Source of the DNA: an uncultured Porphyromonadaceae bacterium
Lineage (GTDB): Bacteria > Bacteroidota > Bacteroidia > Bacteroidales > Muribaculaceae
DNA length: 59,217 bases
Assembly: GCA_900555715.1 (NCBI GenBank)
Contig: USMC01000013.1
Span: 1-59,217 of the forward strand
Direction of reading: 5' to 3'
The notes under the pieces are model-generated. The model saw nothing but the letters and a program-made list of their open reading frames with translations. It searched no databases and had not been told where the DNA came from. Positions 43,838 to 53,845 of the stretch are shown piece by piece; position 1 is the first letter of the stretch; every line of letters starts with the position of its first letter. The translations under genes and the position numbers were made by a program.

Positions 43838-44563
43838 TCAAGCGATAGCGGCAATAATCATCAGAAGGGCGCTGAGCGCTCCTATCGCGATCATAACATC
43901 GCTGGCGAGGATACTTGTGCTCGTCAGGCTCATACCAGAAGAACTAATGCCGAAGCTTGGAATGCTGATCTGACCTTTATGTGCTGTAATACTCGCTTTG
44001 AGGAAGCGACGGCCTGCATATCGGACGCCATAGAAGCACAGAGAGCCGTAGAAGGCGCCTATGATGCCTCCGACAAGTATATCGCCCGGGTAATGGACGC
44101 CGAGATAGAGACGCGAATAGCAGTTGACTGTCGCCCACAGAAGAATGAAGACAACAAAAGCGCGCCTGCGCACGACAAGACTGAGATATGCCGCAAGGGC
44201 GAAAGAGTTGGTTGCGTGGCACGACGGGAAGCCGTATGCTCCTCCACGGTAGCCGTCGACGATATTGACGAAAGCCGACAGCGGATTGTCGAGGTTCGAG
44301 GGACGTAAGCGCTGGAAATACGGTCGGATAAATGTGGCGCACGTCTGGTCGGCAAGAGCTATCGCCGCCACAAGACCCGCCACAAGAAGGACCGCGGCAA
44401 GAGGCTTGTATTTCTTAAAGAAGATAAGCAATATGGCGGCGTACATAGGCACCCATATGAACCGACCGGTGAACAGCATCATAAAATGGTCGAGGAACGG
44501 GGTGTGAAAACTGTTGAAAAACAACAGAAGCCGCGAGTCGAGTTCGAGAAGAGTATCTAACAT
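43838..44563 (-). CDS. PAP2 superfamily membrane phosphatase
   Basis: A 241-residue integral membrane phosphatase with five to six helices and the three PAP2 motifs in order: RPYFQRLRPSN, YGFPSCHATNSF (SGH replaced by SCH) and SRLYLGVHYPGDI. Members act on lipid phosphates such as undecaprenyl pyrophosphate or phosphatidate, or on lipid A. It lies 5 bp downstream of the LTA-synthase-like gene, so both may act on envelope lipids or glycans. The substrate is unknown. Confidence 0.92.
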   Translation of the reverse strand: MLDTLLELDSRLLLFFNSFHTPFLDHFMMLFTGRFIWVPMYAAILLIFFKKYKPLAAVLLVAGLVAAIALADQTCATFIRPYFQRLRPSNLDNPLSAFVNIVDGYRGGAYGFPSCHATNSFALAAYLSLVVRRRAFVVFILLWATVNCYSRLYLGVHYPGDILVGGIIGAFYGSLCFYGVRYAGRRFLKASITAHKGQISIPSFGISSSGMSLTSTSILASDVMIAIGALSALLMIIAAIA

Positions 44564-44568
44564 ATATC

Positions 44569-46395
44569 TTATAATTCTGAAATGTTATCGTATAATTTCT
44601 GCACAAATGCTTTCGCCTTGTCGAGCGCTCCCTGAGCATCAGCGCCTTTCATTATGACAGGTCTGTTACTCTCAAGGTTGAAATCGACAGTATCGGCGGC
44701 GGTGACAAATCCTAAAGAAGAAGGACTCGTATAGACTGCGTAGTGAGGCACATCAGGATTGAGGATGTCCTTGCTGTAAATAAAATCCGAATGGTCGAGA
44801 CCGAGCGCGCTCAGAAGAATGGCGGCAATATCTGTCTGTGATCCGACAGCGTCGACACGTCCGCGGCGTTTAAGCGCTCCGCCAGTCATTACACACGGAA
44901 TGCGATGGCGCTGCTGCTCGTCGCTGATATTGTCGGGATATGCTCCGTAATGGTCGGGCACAACGACGACAAGAGTACGGTCCCATCGCGATGTCGTTCT
45001 GAGACTGTCGACGAATCTGCCGATGCAGTCGTCGACATAAGCGAAAGCATTGGCACGCTCGTCGGCGAAAGAGCTCGTGAACGGCACATCGAAAGGCTCA
45101 TGGCTGCTTAGGGTCTGAATGACGCGGAACCGTGGACCATCGGTAGTGTCGGCCTTCATTTCCTCGACGACCTTGTCGAAGACATAAGAGTCGTGGGCGC
45201 CCCACTTGCCTGTTTTCTGCGACACGCTGAAATCTTTGTCGCAGACGATATGCCCGAATCCTCCGCTGATAAGGTAGGCCTGCATATTCGTGAAATTGAT
45301 GTCGCCACCGTAATAATAACGCGAATCATAGCCTGCGCCGTTAAGAGTGGCGGCAATCGACGGAAGCTTCTCCGCCTTGTTGACAAACTTCATCACAGAA
45401 CTGTTCGGCTGACCGGGAAAGGCGCTCAGGATTGCAGGCAGTGCGCGGTCGGTGCGGAAGCTCGACGCATAGAAACGGTCGAACAGCAAACCGTCGCGGG
45501 CAATGGAATCGAGCCTGACAGCCACAGCCTCGCCGCCCTGGACAGGCAGGAGGTGCGATGAGAAGCTTTCTGCGATGATGAGCCATATATCTGGTCTGGA
45601 AGTATTCAGAAGAGTCGTATCCGGCACCGATTCCGTCGCAACAAGCCCGTTGAAAATCCTGTCTGCCTTTTCGGCGTCCATAAACCGGTACTGTTCTTTG
45701 AAATCGGTCTGATGAGTGACGGAATAGAGAAAACTGAACAGCGGATTCATCGCTGCATGGTTCATCATTTTGTCGGTGCTGAAATATGCACGACTCGGAT
45801 TCATTGTAGAGACAGTGAAACCTCCCCGGATAGGGATGAACAGCAGCGCTGTCAGAACAAGTACGACGACAATATCCGCCGCCTTTTTGCGACCTGCGGC
45901 AGGCACAACGGCAATGCGCATGGCGGATAGGCGGAAGAGGAAATAGATAATGCCCGACAGCACAGCAAGAGCGATTGCGCCGAGGGTTGCCTGAAGCCAT
46001 GTGGCGCTGGCTGCAGCAGCCGCCGGAGAAGTGAATATATAGAACAGCGGCGTGGAATCGAGACGGAAGCCCCAGTAGTCATACAGCACTAAATCCGCGA
46101 TATATACAAGGGCAATAACAATCGAAATTACAATATAATAAGCATGTTCGATGATGGCGGTAACTTTGTTCCGGGTGCACAGCATGGCAATGATAAGAAT
46201 AGCGGGAATGACGGTGCAGTATGCCGCGACGGCAAAGTCTATCGGCAGACCGTGCCATATCACAGAAAAGACATCACCTATGCTTATGCTCTGAAAAAGC
46301 GAATGATAGACGGATACGAAGAGCGGTTTCCCCAACATGAACACGAAGAGAAAACCGATATACGTCACTAAAAATTTTTGCAGCGCTTTTTTCAT
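44569..46395 (-). CDS. LTA synthase / sulfatase family membrane protein
   Basis: A 608-residue protein with five N-terminal membrane helices (about residues 1-200) and an extracytoplasmic alkaline-phosphatase-superfamily domain (about 260-540). IWLIIAESFSSHLLP marks the nucleophile region, and DRTLVVVVPDHYG and metal-binding His follow. In Gram-negative organisms such enzymes transfer phosphoglycerol or phosphoethanolamine to glycans or lipids, not lipoteichoic acid. It begins a two-gene run with PAP2. Confidence 0.9.
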   Translation of the reverse strand: MKKALQKFLVTYIGFLFVFMLGKPLFVSVYHSLFQSISIGDVFSVIWHGLPIDFAVAAYCTVIPAILIIAMLCTRNKVTAIIEHAYYIVISIVIALVYIADLVLYDYWGFRLDSTPLFYIFTSPAAAAASATWLQATLGAIALAVLSGIIYFLFRLSAMRIAVVPAAGRKKAADIVVVLVLTALLFIPIRGGFTVSTMNPSRAYFSTDKMMNHAAMNPLFSFLYSVTHQTDFKEQYRFMDAEKADRIFNGLVATESVPDTTLLNTSRPDIWLIIAESFSSHLLPVQGGEAVAVRLDSIARDGLLFDRFYASSFRTDRALPAILSAFPGQPNSSVMKFVNKAEKLPSIAATLNGAGYDSRYYYGGDINFTNMQAYLISGGFGHIVCDKDFSVSQKTGKWGAHDSYVFDKVVEEMKADTTDGPRFRVIQTLSSHEPFDVPFTSSFADERANAFAYVDDCIGRFVDSLRTTSRWDRTLVVVVPDHYGAYPDNISDEQQRHRIPCVMTGGALKRRGRVDAVGSQTDIAAILLSALGLDHSDFIYSKDILNPDVPHYAVYTSPSSLGFVTAADTVDFNLESNRPVIMKGADAQGALDKAKAFVQKLYDNISEL

Positions 46396-46421
46396 TGCAG
46401 TTATAATTGTCCTTCAAACTA

Positions 46422-46429
46422 CAAAGATA
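46422..46429 (-). promoter_or_regulatory. -7 box for the LTA-synthase-like gene
   Basis: TATCTTTG on the minus strand, 26 bp upstream of the start codon; -33 partner unclear. Confidence 0.5.
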
Positions 46430-46497
46430 GCAATTTATTTTGATATTATCGGTGTTTTCCGCCTAAAAATGCGATAAAATCTCCAATGTGTTAAAAA

Positions 46498-46529
46498 TTT
46501 GGACGAATAGTATATATTCACTAATTTTG
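46498..46529 (+). promoter_or_regulatory. Promoter for the lipoprotein-DUF5723 pair
   Basis: TTTG (46498-46501) and TAATTTTG (46522-46529) with 20 nt spacing, 63 bp upstream of the lipoprotein start. Confidence 0.75.
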
Positions 46530-46592
46530 TCCACAATTTAAATAAGTTAAACAAAACTAAACCGATTATATCCTAATCATTCATAATAAATA

Positions 46593-48404
46593 ATGTATTT
46601 CCAGAAATCAGCAATTCTGCCGGCCCTTGTCGGTCTGGCAACACTGACTTCGTGCGACTACGATGAAGGCTATGACCTCGAAAACATCGACACCACGTCA
46701 CGAATCAGAATCGACGAGCTTGTTGTTCCAGTAAACATGGAGGAGATCACGCTCAACGATATCATCAAATTAGATGAAGGCAGCAATATCAAAAAGATTG
46801 TCGTCAACGGTGAAGAAGTGTACGCTCTCACAGAATCAGGCGATTTCGAATCCGACCCGATTCATATCGCCAAAGTCAGCGCAACGGCTCCCCGCATCGC
46901 CGACGTGAGCGCACGCCTCCTCCCTACCGACCTGCCCTTCCTAGCAGCTCCTAAAGACATAGACCTGTCCAAGTATGCCGTCACATACGCCATCGATAAC
47001 GTAGGTCGTTCGTTCACTTACGATATCAATAATATCGACGATGCCATTGTCGACATCAGAACAGTGCAAACAGATCCTGTTCGTTTCAGCCTCAGACTGA
47101 CGATTGCCAACGAGCTCGCAAACTATGAGAAAATAGGCTTCTCACAGTTGCGCATACGCATGCCGAAGGGTCTCAACGCAACATCCAATGTCGGCAGCTA
47201 CGACAACGCCACCGGACTTTGGACAATCGACGAATTCACTCCCCAAGGCTCGCACGCCGACATCTGGCTCGAAGCCCGCACTATCGACTTCAAAGCCAAC
47301 GGCTGCAATATCAGCAACCATTCCATGAAGCTCAACAGCGAACTTTTCGTCGAAAGCGGCTATGTGACAATCACGCCGCAGCTCAACGGCGGTCTGCCTA
47401 CAGAGCTTCCGACATCGCTCGATTTCAGCATTTCATTCAATATCAGCGACATCAGTGCATCGTCCTTCACCGGAACCGTCAACTACCGCATCGACGGCTT
47501 CAACATCGACCCTGTCGACCTCAGCGATATCCCCGATTTCCTCGACGGCGAGTTTACGCGGCTCGGTATTGCCAATCCGCAGATATATCTGCAGCTCAAC
47601 AACCCTGTTGCGGGCGACAAGCTGTCGTGCGAGACAGGCATCAGCCTGAGCGCTCTCCGTCAGGGATACACCCGGTCATTCTCACCGGACAACAACGGAA
47701 AGATTGTTGTCGGCACTTCCGCTGGTGTAGCCGGTCCTTACAACTTCGTCCTTGCTCCCGACCGCGAGAAACTTTCCGTACCGGCGGATTTCGGAACCAA
47801 CCCCGAATTCGTTCAGTTCACCGGACTTCGCGAAATTCTGATGCCGGACGATAACGTCAACAACCATCTCGGATTACCCGATAAGATCGGCATCGACCTT
47901 GTCGACCCGCAGATTCCCGTAAGTCAGGTCAAGAATTTCATTCTTGGCAGAAACATCGCAGGTGTCAAAGGCAAATATGAGCTTATCGCTCCGCTCGCCT
48001 TGACCGACGAATCAGTAATATACTACTCCGACCGCGAAACCGACCTCGGCATCAGCACAGACGACGGAAATCTCGTTGTGGAAAAACTTTCCGTTTCTGT
48101 CAACGTCGACAACGGCACGCCCTTAGGTTTCCAGCTCACTGCATATCCTCTCGACAAGAACGGTAACCGCATAGCAGGCGTCGACATTACAGCTTCCAGC
48201 ATAGCGCCCAACACCGCCAACCAGGAGGTTGTGATATCCATGACAGGCGAAATTAGCGGTCTCGACGGTATAGAGTATGTCGCTGAAGCTCACGCCGGCT
48301 CTACAGAAAACGCTCTGCGCCCCAACATGTCGCTGCACCTTTCCAACATCCGCGCCACAGTGTCGGGCTACTACGACTATATCGACACAGACTATAACAA
48401 ATAA
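46593..48404 (+). CDS. Large uncharacterised lipoprotein, beta-rich
   Basis: A 603-residue predicted lipoprotein (LATLTSC, lipidated Cys21) that begins DYDEGYDLENIDTTS. The remainder is almost all beta-strand-like, with repeated I/V-x-Asp patterns, Asn-rich turns and no cysteine-rich or catalytic motif that I recognise. It probably sits on the outer membrane and may be surface-exposed. The DUF5723 gene starts 14 bp downstream, so a lipoprotein/barrel pair is likely. I do not recognise a named family. Confidence 0.7.
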   Translation: MYFQKSAILPALVGLATLTSCDYDEGYDLENIDTTSRIRIDELVVPVNMEEITLNDIIKLDEGSNIKKIVVNGEEVYALTESGDFESDPIHIAKVSATAPRIADVSARLLPTDLPFLAAPKDIDLSKYAVTYAIDNVGRSFTYDINNIDDAIVDIRTVQTDPVRFSLRLTIANELANYEKIGFSQLRIRMPKGLNATSNVGSYDNATGLWTIDEFTPQGSHADIWLEARTIDFKANGCNISNHSMKLNSELFVESGYVTITPQLNGGLPTELPTSLDFSISFNISDISASSFTGTVNYRIDGFNIDPVDLSDIPDFLDGEFTRLGIANPQIYLQLNNPVAGDKLSCETGISLSALRQGYTRSFSPDNNGKIVVGTSAGVAGPYNFVLAPDREKLSVPADFGTNPEFVQFTGLREILMPDDNVNNHLGLPDKIGIDLVDPQIPVSQVKNFILGRNIAGVKGKYELIAPLALTDESVIYYSDRETDLGISTDDGNLVVEKLSVSVNVDNGTPLGFQLTAYPLDKNGNRIAGVDITASSIAPNTANQEVVISMTGEISGLDGIEYVAEAHAGSTENALRPNMSLHLSNIRATVSGYYDYIDTDYNK

Positions 48405-48418
48405 TCCGATATGCCATT

Positions 48419-49792
48419 ATGAACAAATTATCACGCATTCTTGCTATAGGTGGCATATTGACCGCCTTCACCGCTGCCGAGGCACAGAACACCAACACAG
48501 GCTACTTCCTCGACGGCTATACATACCGCTACCAGCTCAACCCCGCCTTCGGAGGCAAACGCGGTTTCGTCGGTATTCCTGCCATAGGCAATCTCAATTT
48601 AGGACTGCAAGGCAACGTCGGACTTTCGTCGTTCGTATATAAAAGAGACGGACGCACCGTGCTTTTCACTAATCCGATGGTCAGCACCGAGGAAGTACTC
48701 AAAGGCTTTCCCGACAACGCCCGTCTTCAGATTAATACAAAAGTCAATATCCTCTCATTCGGTTTCAAAGGATTCGGAGGATACAATGCCTTGTCTGTAA
48801 ATGCCCGCGTCAACAGCTACACCGGCATTCCCAATACATTTGTCAAACTCGCCAAAGAAGGTCTGCGCAACACACGCTACGACCTGAGCAACATCGGAGA
48901 ATTCGGCAATGCATTTGTTGAAATAGGACTCACACATTCACGCGACATCAAACTGGTGCCGGGTCTGCGTGTCGGCGCCACGGTGAAATTCCTCGCCGGA
49001 ATGGGAATGGTCGACACAGATTTCAAATCAGCCAATCTCACCCTCGACCACGACAGCTGGAATGTAGAATCCAATGCCGACATGTATCTGGCACTGCCGA
49101 AGGCACAGTTCGAGTTCAAAAAGAACGATGCCGGAAGACAATATATCAACGGCATCAACTTCGACGGCGACGGAAACATCAAACCTCAGGGCTATGGCTT
49201 TGCTGTCGACCTCGGCGCTACCTTCGATTTCTATGGAATCACCTTCTCCGCCGCCCTGCTCGATCTCGGTTTCATCAACTACAGCAACACCCTGTATGCA
49301 AGCACCGACGGTCTGCACACAGTGCGCACTGATGCTTTCACCTTCAACATCAACGAGGACGCCGAACACTCGTTCGACAATGAAATCGACCGTCTCGAAG
49401 ATCAGCTCAACGATCTCTACCAGCTCAACAACAAAGGCAAGGTATCGCGAAATGTCGGCATTGGAACCACTCTGAACCTCGGAGCGGAGTACAAGCTGCC
49501 TATTTTCAAACCACTGTCGTTCGGCATCCTGAACTCAACCTACATCCGCGGCAAGTACACCTGGAACGAGACCCGCGTCTCCGCCAACCTCGCTCCCTGC
49601 AACTTCTTTTCGGTGAGCGCCAGCGGTTCGGTCGGCACATTCGGCAGTCAGTTCGGATGGCTCGTGAGCCTGCATCCGAAAGGCATCAACATCTTCGCCG
49701 GCATGGACGCCATTGTGGGCAAGCTCTCAAAGCAGTACATTCCTCTGAACACACACGCAAATCTCAACATCGGTATAAACGTCGCATTCTGA
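48419..49792 (+). CDS. DUF5723 family outer-membrane beta-barrel protein
   Basis: A 457-residue protein with a signal peptide (about residues 1-22, ending AEAQ). NTGYFLDGYTYRYQLNPAFGG follows, an opening resembling PorP/SprF-type proteins. Strand-like repeats continue to the end, with a terminal NLNIGINVAF, a typical barrel closing strand. The DUF5723 name fits the family I recall; the function is unknown. It pairs with the upstream lipoprotein and ends at a strong terminator. Confidence 0.75.
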   Translation: MNKLSRILAIGGILTAFTAAEAQNTNTGYFLDGYTYRYQLNPAFGGKRGFVGIPAIGNLNLGLQGNVGLSSFVYKRDGRTVLFTNPMVSTEEVLKGFPDNARLQINTKVNILSFGFKGFGGYNALSVNARVNSYTGIPNTFVKLAKEGLRNTRYDLSNIGEFGNAFVEIGLTHSRDIKLVPGLRVGATVKFLAGMGMVDTDFKSANLTLDHDSWNVESNADMYLALPKAQFEFKKNDAGRQYINGINFDGDGNIKPQGYGFAVDLGATFDFYGITFSAALLDLGFINYSNTLYASTDGLHTVRTDAFTFNINEDAEHSFDNEIDRLEDQLNDLYQLNNKGKVSRNVGIGTTLNLGAEYKLPIFKPLSFGILNSTYIRGKYTWNETRVSANLAPCNFFSVSASGSVGTFGSQFGWLVSLHPKGINIFAGMDAIVGKLSKQYIPLNTHANLNIGINVAF

Positions 49793-49810
49793 TTCCAGAC
49801 CTAAATCAAT

Positions 49811-49850
49811 AAAATCCCGGGCTTCACACACTGGAGCCCGGGATTATTTT
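49811..49850. terminator. Bidirectional terminator between DUF5723 and amylase genes
   Basis: AATCCCGGGCT and AGCCCGGGATT form an 11-bp stem around a TTCACACACTGG loop (49813-49845), flanked by A-rich and T-rich ends. Confidence 0.87.
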
Positions 49851-49867
49851 ATGCTGTATTTACAGAG

Positions 49868-52633
49868 TTACTTTACAAGCACTTTCGTCGCTGTGCCGTC
49901 GACCACTACGATGTAGAGTCCGGCAGGAACGGAAAGCGAAGGCATCAGACGTCCGGAAAGGTCGTATGCGGCGGCATTCGTGTAGTCGCCGGAAATGTTT
50001 ATACAGCCGTTTCCGCCGCTGACTGTCACTGTCGTACTGCCGACGACATCTTCAACACCTGCTACCGACGACGAAGCATATACAGCGAAACATCCGGCAG
50101 GAACGTCGACACTCAGACTGTTGCCCGTTCCGCCAAGTACAGGAGCGAAATCGGGCGATGCGGCAATGAGAGTGTAGGAAGAAGGAGTGATCTGCTGCGA
50201 TTCGACAGTTATAGCCATGGAGCCCGAAACTGCAGGGTTGAAGAAACCGATGATTTCTTTATCGCCGCTGTTGAGCCTGATGGTACGTCCGTTCGTGCTC
50301 GACACAAGGTTACGCTGTACATATGTGGCGTCGCGCGAGAAGAGCTCGGGATTATCCATACGGGCGTTTATGATTTTCGAATATGTCTCCATGAGCGCAT
50401 GACGGTCTGGATCGTCGAGCCAGCGCCAGTCTACAATCTTTGCGTCCGTATTGTTGCCGCCGCTGCCGTTGGGGTTCTGCTTGGCATTCTGATTGTCGCC
50501 GAGCTCGCCGAATTGCCATACCATTTTAGGACCGGGAATGAGAAGCATCTGCGCGGCAACCGTGCCGAGGCGGCGGAAACGCTTGGCGGCGTCGGTCTTG
50601 ATATCTCCGGTGCCGTAGCTTTCTGCCTGGAAAGCCATACGCTGCTCGTCGTGGCTCTCGGCGTACGATACTGTCGAGCCCCAGGGACGCCCTCCGTCCG
50701 ACGACGACAGGAAACGCATGAAATTCATAGTGCCGCTGCCCTGAGCGAAGTTGCGGCTGGCTTCGTTGATGTTCGCCCACTGTAGCTGACCGTCGTTGCC
50801 GAGTTCCTTCTCTTCCTGCGCTCCGGCAAGGTCTTCATTGATGTGTATGCCGTCGGGCTTGACGGAGGTAATGACTCCGTGGAGGCGTTTCATGCGGTTG
50901 ACACGGCTGGCATTATAGCTTTCTGTGCCGTTGCCATAGCTGTCGTTATCGCCGAGTCCCTTGACAAGGTCGAAACGGAAACCGTCGACATTATATGCGG
51001 TCATCCAGTACTTCAGCGCGTCGGTCCACTGCTGCTGTACAAGGTCGTTGCCCTGGTTCCAGTCGTTAAGCACGCTCCACTGGTGAGGCGCCGTCTTGTT
51101 ATAGAAAGGATTGCTGTCGATGGGATACATCTGATACCACGGATGAAGACCGTCGCTCTGATTGAAAACAATATCGAGAATGACGGCGATTCCGTTCTGA
51201 TGGCAGGTCTCGACGAAATCCTTATAGTCGGTCGGCGAACCGTATGCCTTGTCGGGAGCCATGTAGAAGTTAGTATTGTAGCCCCACGAGTTGTTGCCGT
51301 TGAATTCCATAATAGGCATAAGTTCGATAGCATTGAATCCCATTGCCTTTATATACGGTATTTTGTCGATGGCGAGCCGCACGGTACCCCAGCCGTTTGC
51401 AAGACCGTTGACAGGCGATGTGAAGTCGCGGAGGAGCATTTCGTAGATAACGAGATTATCATGGTCGGGAATCGTGAAATCGGAGAAGGTATAGTTGTCG
51501 ATGTCGCCGCGATAGCAGCCCATCATCACGTTGCTGAACTTGTCGTAGGGATACTTGGGACGGTCGCGCCACACCGATGTCCGGAGCGAATTGTCGCTGT
51601 AACAGTCGAGAACCATGTGTGTATACGGGTCGCCGACACGGTATTTGTCGTCGACAACGAAGAAATAGGGATACCACTGGTCGTCGGCGAGTCCGCTGAC
51701 TGTTGTCCAGAAATAGCGGTTGCCCTTATAGTCCTGATAGTACATCAGATTCTTCTGGAGAACCTCATAGTCGTCCCATGAGCCGACGAGCACAACGCTC
51801 TTCTTCTGCGGAGCGGCGAGACAGAACGTCACCGTACCGTCGTCATTCTTCACGCATCCCATCTGCGGCACACCGCCGGGATAGTCGCGCTGCGGCGAAG
51901 ACTTGGGATAGCTGACAAGTATTTTTTTCGTGTAGGATTTGCCGTCGTATGTCGCCTTGGCGGTAACGGTATAGTCGCCTTGTGTTGCAAACGTGTACGA
52001 CGCCTGCAGCTTTGTGGCGTCGGCGATATTTGCGAAAGGAGTACCGTTGACATCGAGTTGCAGCGCGGCTGGCAGAGATGTTTCAGCTGTGAAAGTGATT
52101 TCTGTAGGCTCGTCGAGCACAAGATCAGAGCGGTCGCAGTCGAACACCATGGCGAAACCGTCGGGAAGAACATTTACGAAAATGTCGGCTCCGCCGGCTC
52201 CGCGCCCGGTCCTGCTGCCATCGGCTGTGCGGAATACTATCGCCACTTGCTTGATTGTTTCCGAAGCAGGAACGCCGAAATAGTCGTGAAGATTGCCTAT
52301 TTCGAGCTCATACGTATTCGGAGACAGATATGTGAGACGGTTCTTTCCGGTGTTGGCGGTCTGCTGGTTTCCGGTGTTGGGCCAGGGTGTGACGGTATAC
52401 TTCCAGTCGGAAGAGGATGTGCTCTTGGAGGTGATGACACCTATATGGGCATAGACATCGGTCGACTGAGGCAAGTTGGCAAGACCACGGTCGCCTAAAG
52501 GTGAGTCGGCGTGATAAGTGAGTACCACGCCCTGACTGTTTTCCTGCAGGATGGTTGGTGTGCTTGTCACAAGCTGAGCCCATAGCGGACAGATGGCTAT
52601 AAGAGCCATTAGTGCAAGGTAGAGTCGTTTCAT
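49868..52633 (-). CDS. Secreted GH13 alpha-amylase-family protein with C-terminal tail
   Basis: Starch- or glycogen-type alpha-glucan hydrolase, 921 residues. Signal peptide at about residues 1-19 (CPLWAQ). Beta-sandwich modules follow (about 20-240), then a CBM48-like segment (about 245-345: VVLVGSWDDYE), and the GH13 barrel (about 385-770). The catalytic triad is intact: Asp555 in GFRFD, Glu600 in HINED and Asp662 in ESHDEQ. The end has an AAAYDLSGRL...AGLYIVVVDGTATKVLV tail like T9SS type-A or Por sorting domains. No susC/susD neighbours. A long 5' leader of about 70 nt precedes it. Confidence 0.93.
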   Translation of the reverse strand: MKRLYLALMALIAICPLWAQLVTSTPTILQENSQGVVLTYHADSPLGDRGLANLPQSTDVYAHIGVITSKSTSSSDWKYTVTPWPNTGNQQTANTGKNRLTYLSPNTYELEIGNLHDYFGVPASETIKQVAIVFRTADGSRTGRGAGGADIFVNVLPDGFAMVFDCDRSDLVLDEPTEITFTAETSLPAALQLDVNGTPFANIADATKLQASYTFATQGDYTVTAKATYDGKSYTKKILVSYPKSSPQRDYPGGVPQMGCVKNDDGTVTFCLAAPQKKSVVLVGSWDDYEVLQKNLMYYQDYKGNRYFWTTVSGLADDQWYPYFFVVDDKYRVGDPYTHMVLDCYSDNSLRTSVWRDRPKYPYDKFSNVMMGCYRGDIDNYTFSDFTIPDHDNLVIYEMLLRDFTSPVNGLANGWGTVRLAIDKIPYIKAMGFNAIELMPIMEFNGNNSWGYNTNFYMAPDKAYGSPTDYKDFVETCHQNGIAVILDIVFNQSDGLHPWYQMYPIDSNPFYNKTAPHQWSVLNDWNQGNDLVQQQWTDALKYWMTAYNVDGFRFDLVKGLGDNDSYGNGTESYNASRVNRMKRLHGVITSVKPDGIHINEDLAGAQEEKELGNDGQLQWANINEASRNFAQGSGTMNFMRFLSSSDGGRPWGSTVSYAESHDEQRMAFQAESYGTGDIKTDAAKRFRRLGTVAAQMLLIPGPKMVWQFGELGDNQNAKQNPNGSGGNNTDAKIVDWRWLDDPDRHALMETYSKIINARMDNPELFSRDATYVQRNLVSSTNGRTIRLNSGDKEIIGFFNPAVSGSMAITVESQQITPSSYTLIAASPDFAPVLGGTGNSLSVDVPAGCFAVYASSSVAGVEDVVGSTTVTVSGGNGCINISGDYTNAAAYDLSGRLMPSLSVPAGLYIVVVDGTATKVLVK

Positions 52634-52708
52634 GTGTTACGATTTTAAAATTCAGGTGTTTATGATATAATCTCTGAGTCCGACGATATTCTGCGGACAA
52701 TTTCCTGA

Positions 52709-52740
52709 CAAAAATAAGCAAAAACTACCGACAAAACAAA
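52709..52740 (-). promoter_or_regulatory. Promoter for the GH13 gene
   Basis: On the minus strand TTTG (52740-52737) and TATTTTTG (52716-52709) are 20 nt apart, about 76 bp upstream of the start codon. Confidence 0.72.
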
Positions 52741-52756
52741 CAGTTGTGCAACATTT

Positions 52757-53590
52757 CTACATCTCCCGCAGAATCCCGGCAATATCGGAGACGGAAGGCT
52801 CCTTGAGCACGACTTTGCCCTTGGCATCGAGGAAATATATAGAGGGAAAGGATGAGAAGAAAAATGCCCCGGAAGCTTCGAGGACGCCATCGTCGTTACC
52901 GTCGAGCCATGTCGTCGGGAAGTCCTGCGGGAGCTCACGCCAGCCGTCGGCAGATGCGGGATTGATTGCCAGCAGCCTGACAGCGCCGTTTCCAAGAGCG
53001 GTGTTCAAAGCAGAATCGGCGGCAAGCTCACGCGCCGTATTGTGGCAGTCGTCGCATTCCGGATCGTAGAAGAAGAGTATCACCTGCTTTCCAAGCTCGT
53101 CATACAGCGTGTGCGATTTGCCGGTTCTGTCTGTAAATGTGAAATCGGCGACAACGCTTCCCGGCTGATTCTTGCCGACCATTGCCAGCATCCACTCGGA
53201 GCGGACGCTGTCGGGATAGCCGGCGGCGAGCATGGCGCGGAGAAAAGTAATGTAGGTTGGCTCGTCGCGCAAAGGAGATGTGCGTGCAAACAGACAATCT
53301 TCCGCCGTCTGCGAGAACCGGTAAGCCGATTCTTCCGTGTTTCCGTTGCTTTCCACAGCTCTGCGCACAGCCTCGCTGCGGATGCTGTCGCTTCTCAGCC
53401 GCGGCAGCATGGAAATGAATTCCGACATCCGTTCGTGCAACGAATCAGCTGACGCGGACCTGATATTGTCCCAGAAATGAATAGCCACCGAATCGGCGCT
53501 GGCTTGTTGCGAATTCTGCGCAATACAAGCGGTGCCGAAGCCCGAAAGCACCGCCACGGCAGACACAAACACCTTTACTAAGCAATTCAT
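52757..53590 (-). CDS. Secreted thioredoxin-fold protein with N-terminal DUF5106-like region
   Basis: A 277-residue periplasmic or lipid-anchored protein with a signal peptide from MNCLVKVFVSAVAVLSGFG (possible lipidated Cys in GTAC). The N-terminal half (about residues 35-130) is helical and resembles DUF5106. The C-terminal half is an AhpC/TSA-thioredoxin fold with VVADFTFTDRTGKSHTL, a redox motif FYDPECDDC and a FPSIYFLDAKGKVV strand. It may reduce or form disulfides in exported proteins. The ATG is chosen because the longer frame upstream carries no signal. Its start lies at the edge of the 120-bp direct repeat. Confidence 0.78.
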   Translation of the reverse strand: MNCLVKVFVSAVAVLSGFGTACIAQNSQQASADSVAIHFWDNIRSASADSLHERMSEFISMLPRLRSDSIRSEAVRRAVESNGNTEESAYRFSQTAEDCLFARTSPLRDEPTYITFLRAMLAAGYPDSVRSEWMLAMVGKNQPGSVVADFTFTDRTGKSHTLYDELGKQVILFFYDPECDDCHNTARELAADSALNTALGNGAVRLLAINPASADGWRELPQDFPTTWLDGNDDGVLEASGAFFFSSFPSIYFLDAKGKVVLKEPSVSDIAGILREM

Positions 53591-53595
53591 ATCTA

Positions 53596-53715
53596 TATAA
53601 CGGATGTCTGTGCTGATTGTTGTCTGCATATCGCCATTGCCATTACTGGCATTTTGCCACCGATTCACCGCAACAAGCTTACATCATGAAAATACACTCG
53701 TATTATTTATGGCAA
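53596..53715. repeat. Left copy of a 120-bp direct repeat
   Basis: Aligns without gaps to 56508-56627. The central 52 bp (53605-53656) are identical in both, and the outer parts keep scattered blocks such as CATCATGAAAATA and ATGGCAA at the same offsets. It lies between the thioredoxin-fold gene and the C10 protease gene. Confidence 0.9.
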
Positions 53716-53790
53716 ATTACCCCAAAAAGTCATCATTGCGCAGCCGAAACGCTAACCAATGTTAAATCATAGGTCATTTTATGATATATT

Positions 53791-53822
53791 TTTGCAAATT
53801 TGATTTCATAATATTAAATTTG
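53791..53822 (+). promoter_or_regulatory. Promoter for the C10 protease gene
   Basis: TTTG (53791-53794) and TAAATTTG (53815-53822) with 20 nt between; the start codon follows 23 bp later. Confidence 0.75.
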
Positions 53823-53845
53823 CGCAAACTTAATATTTTAATCAC

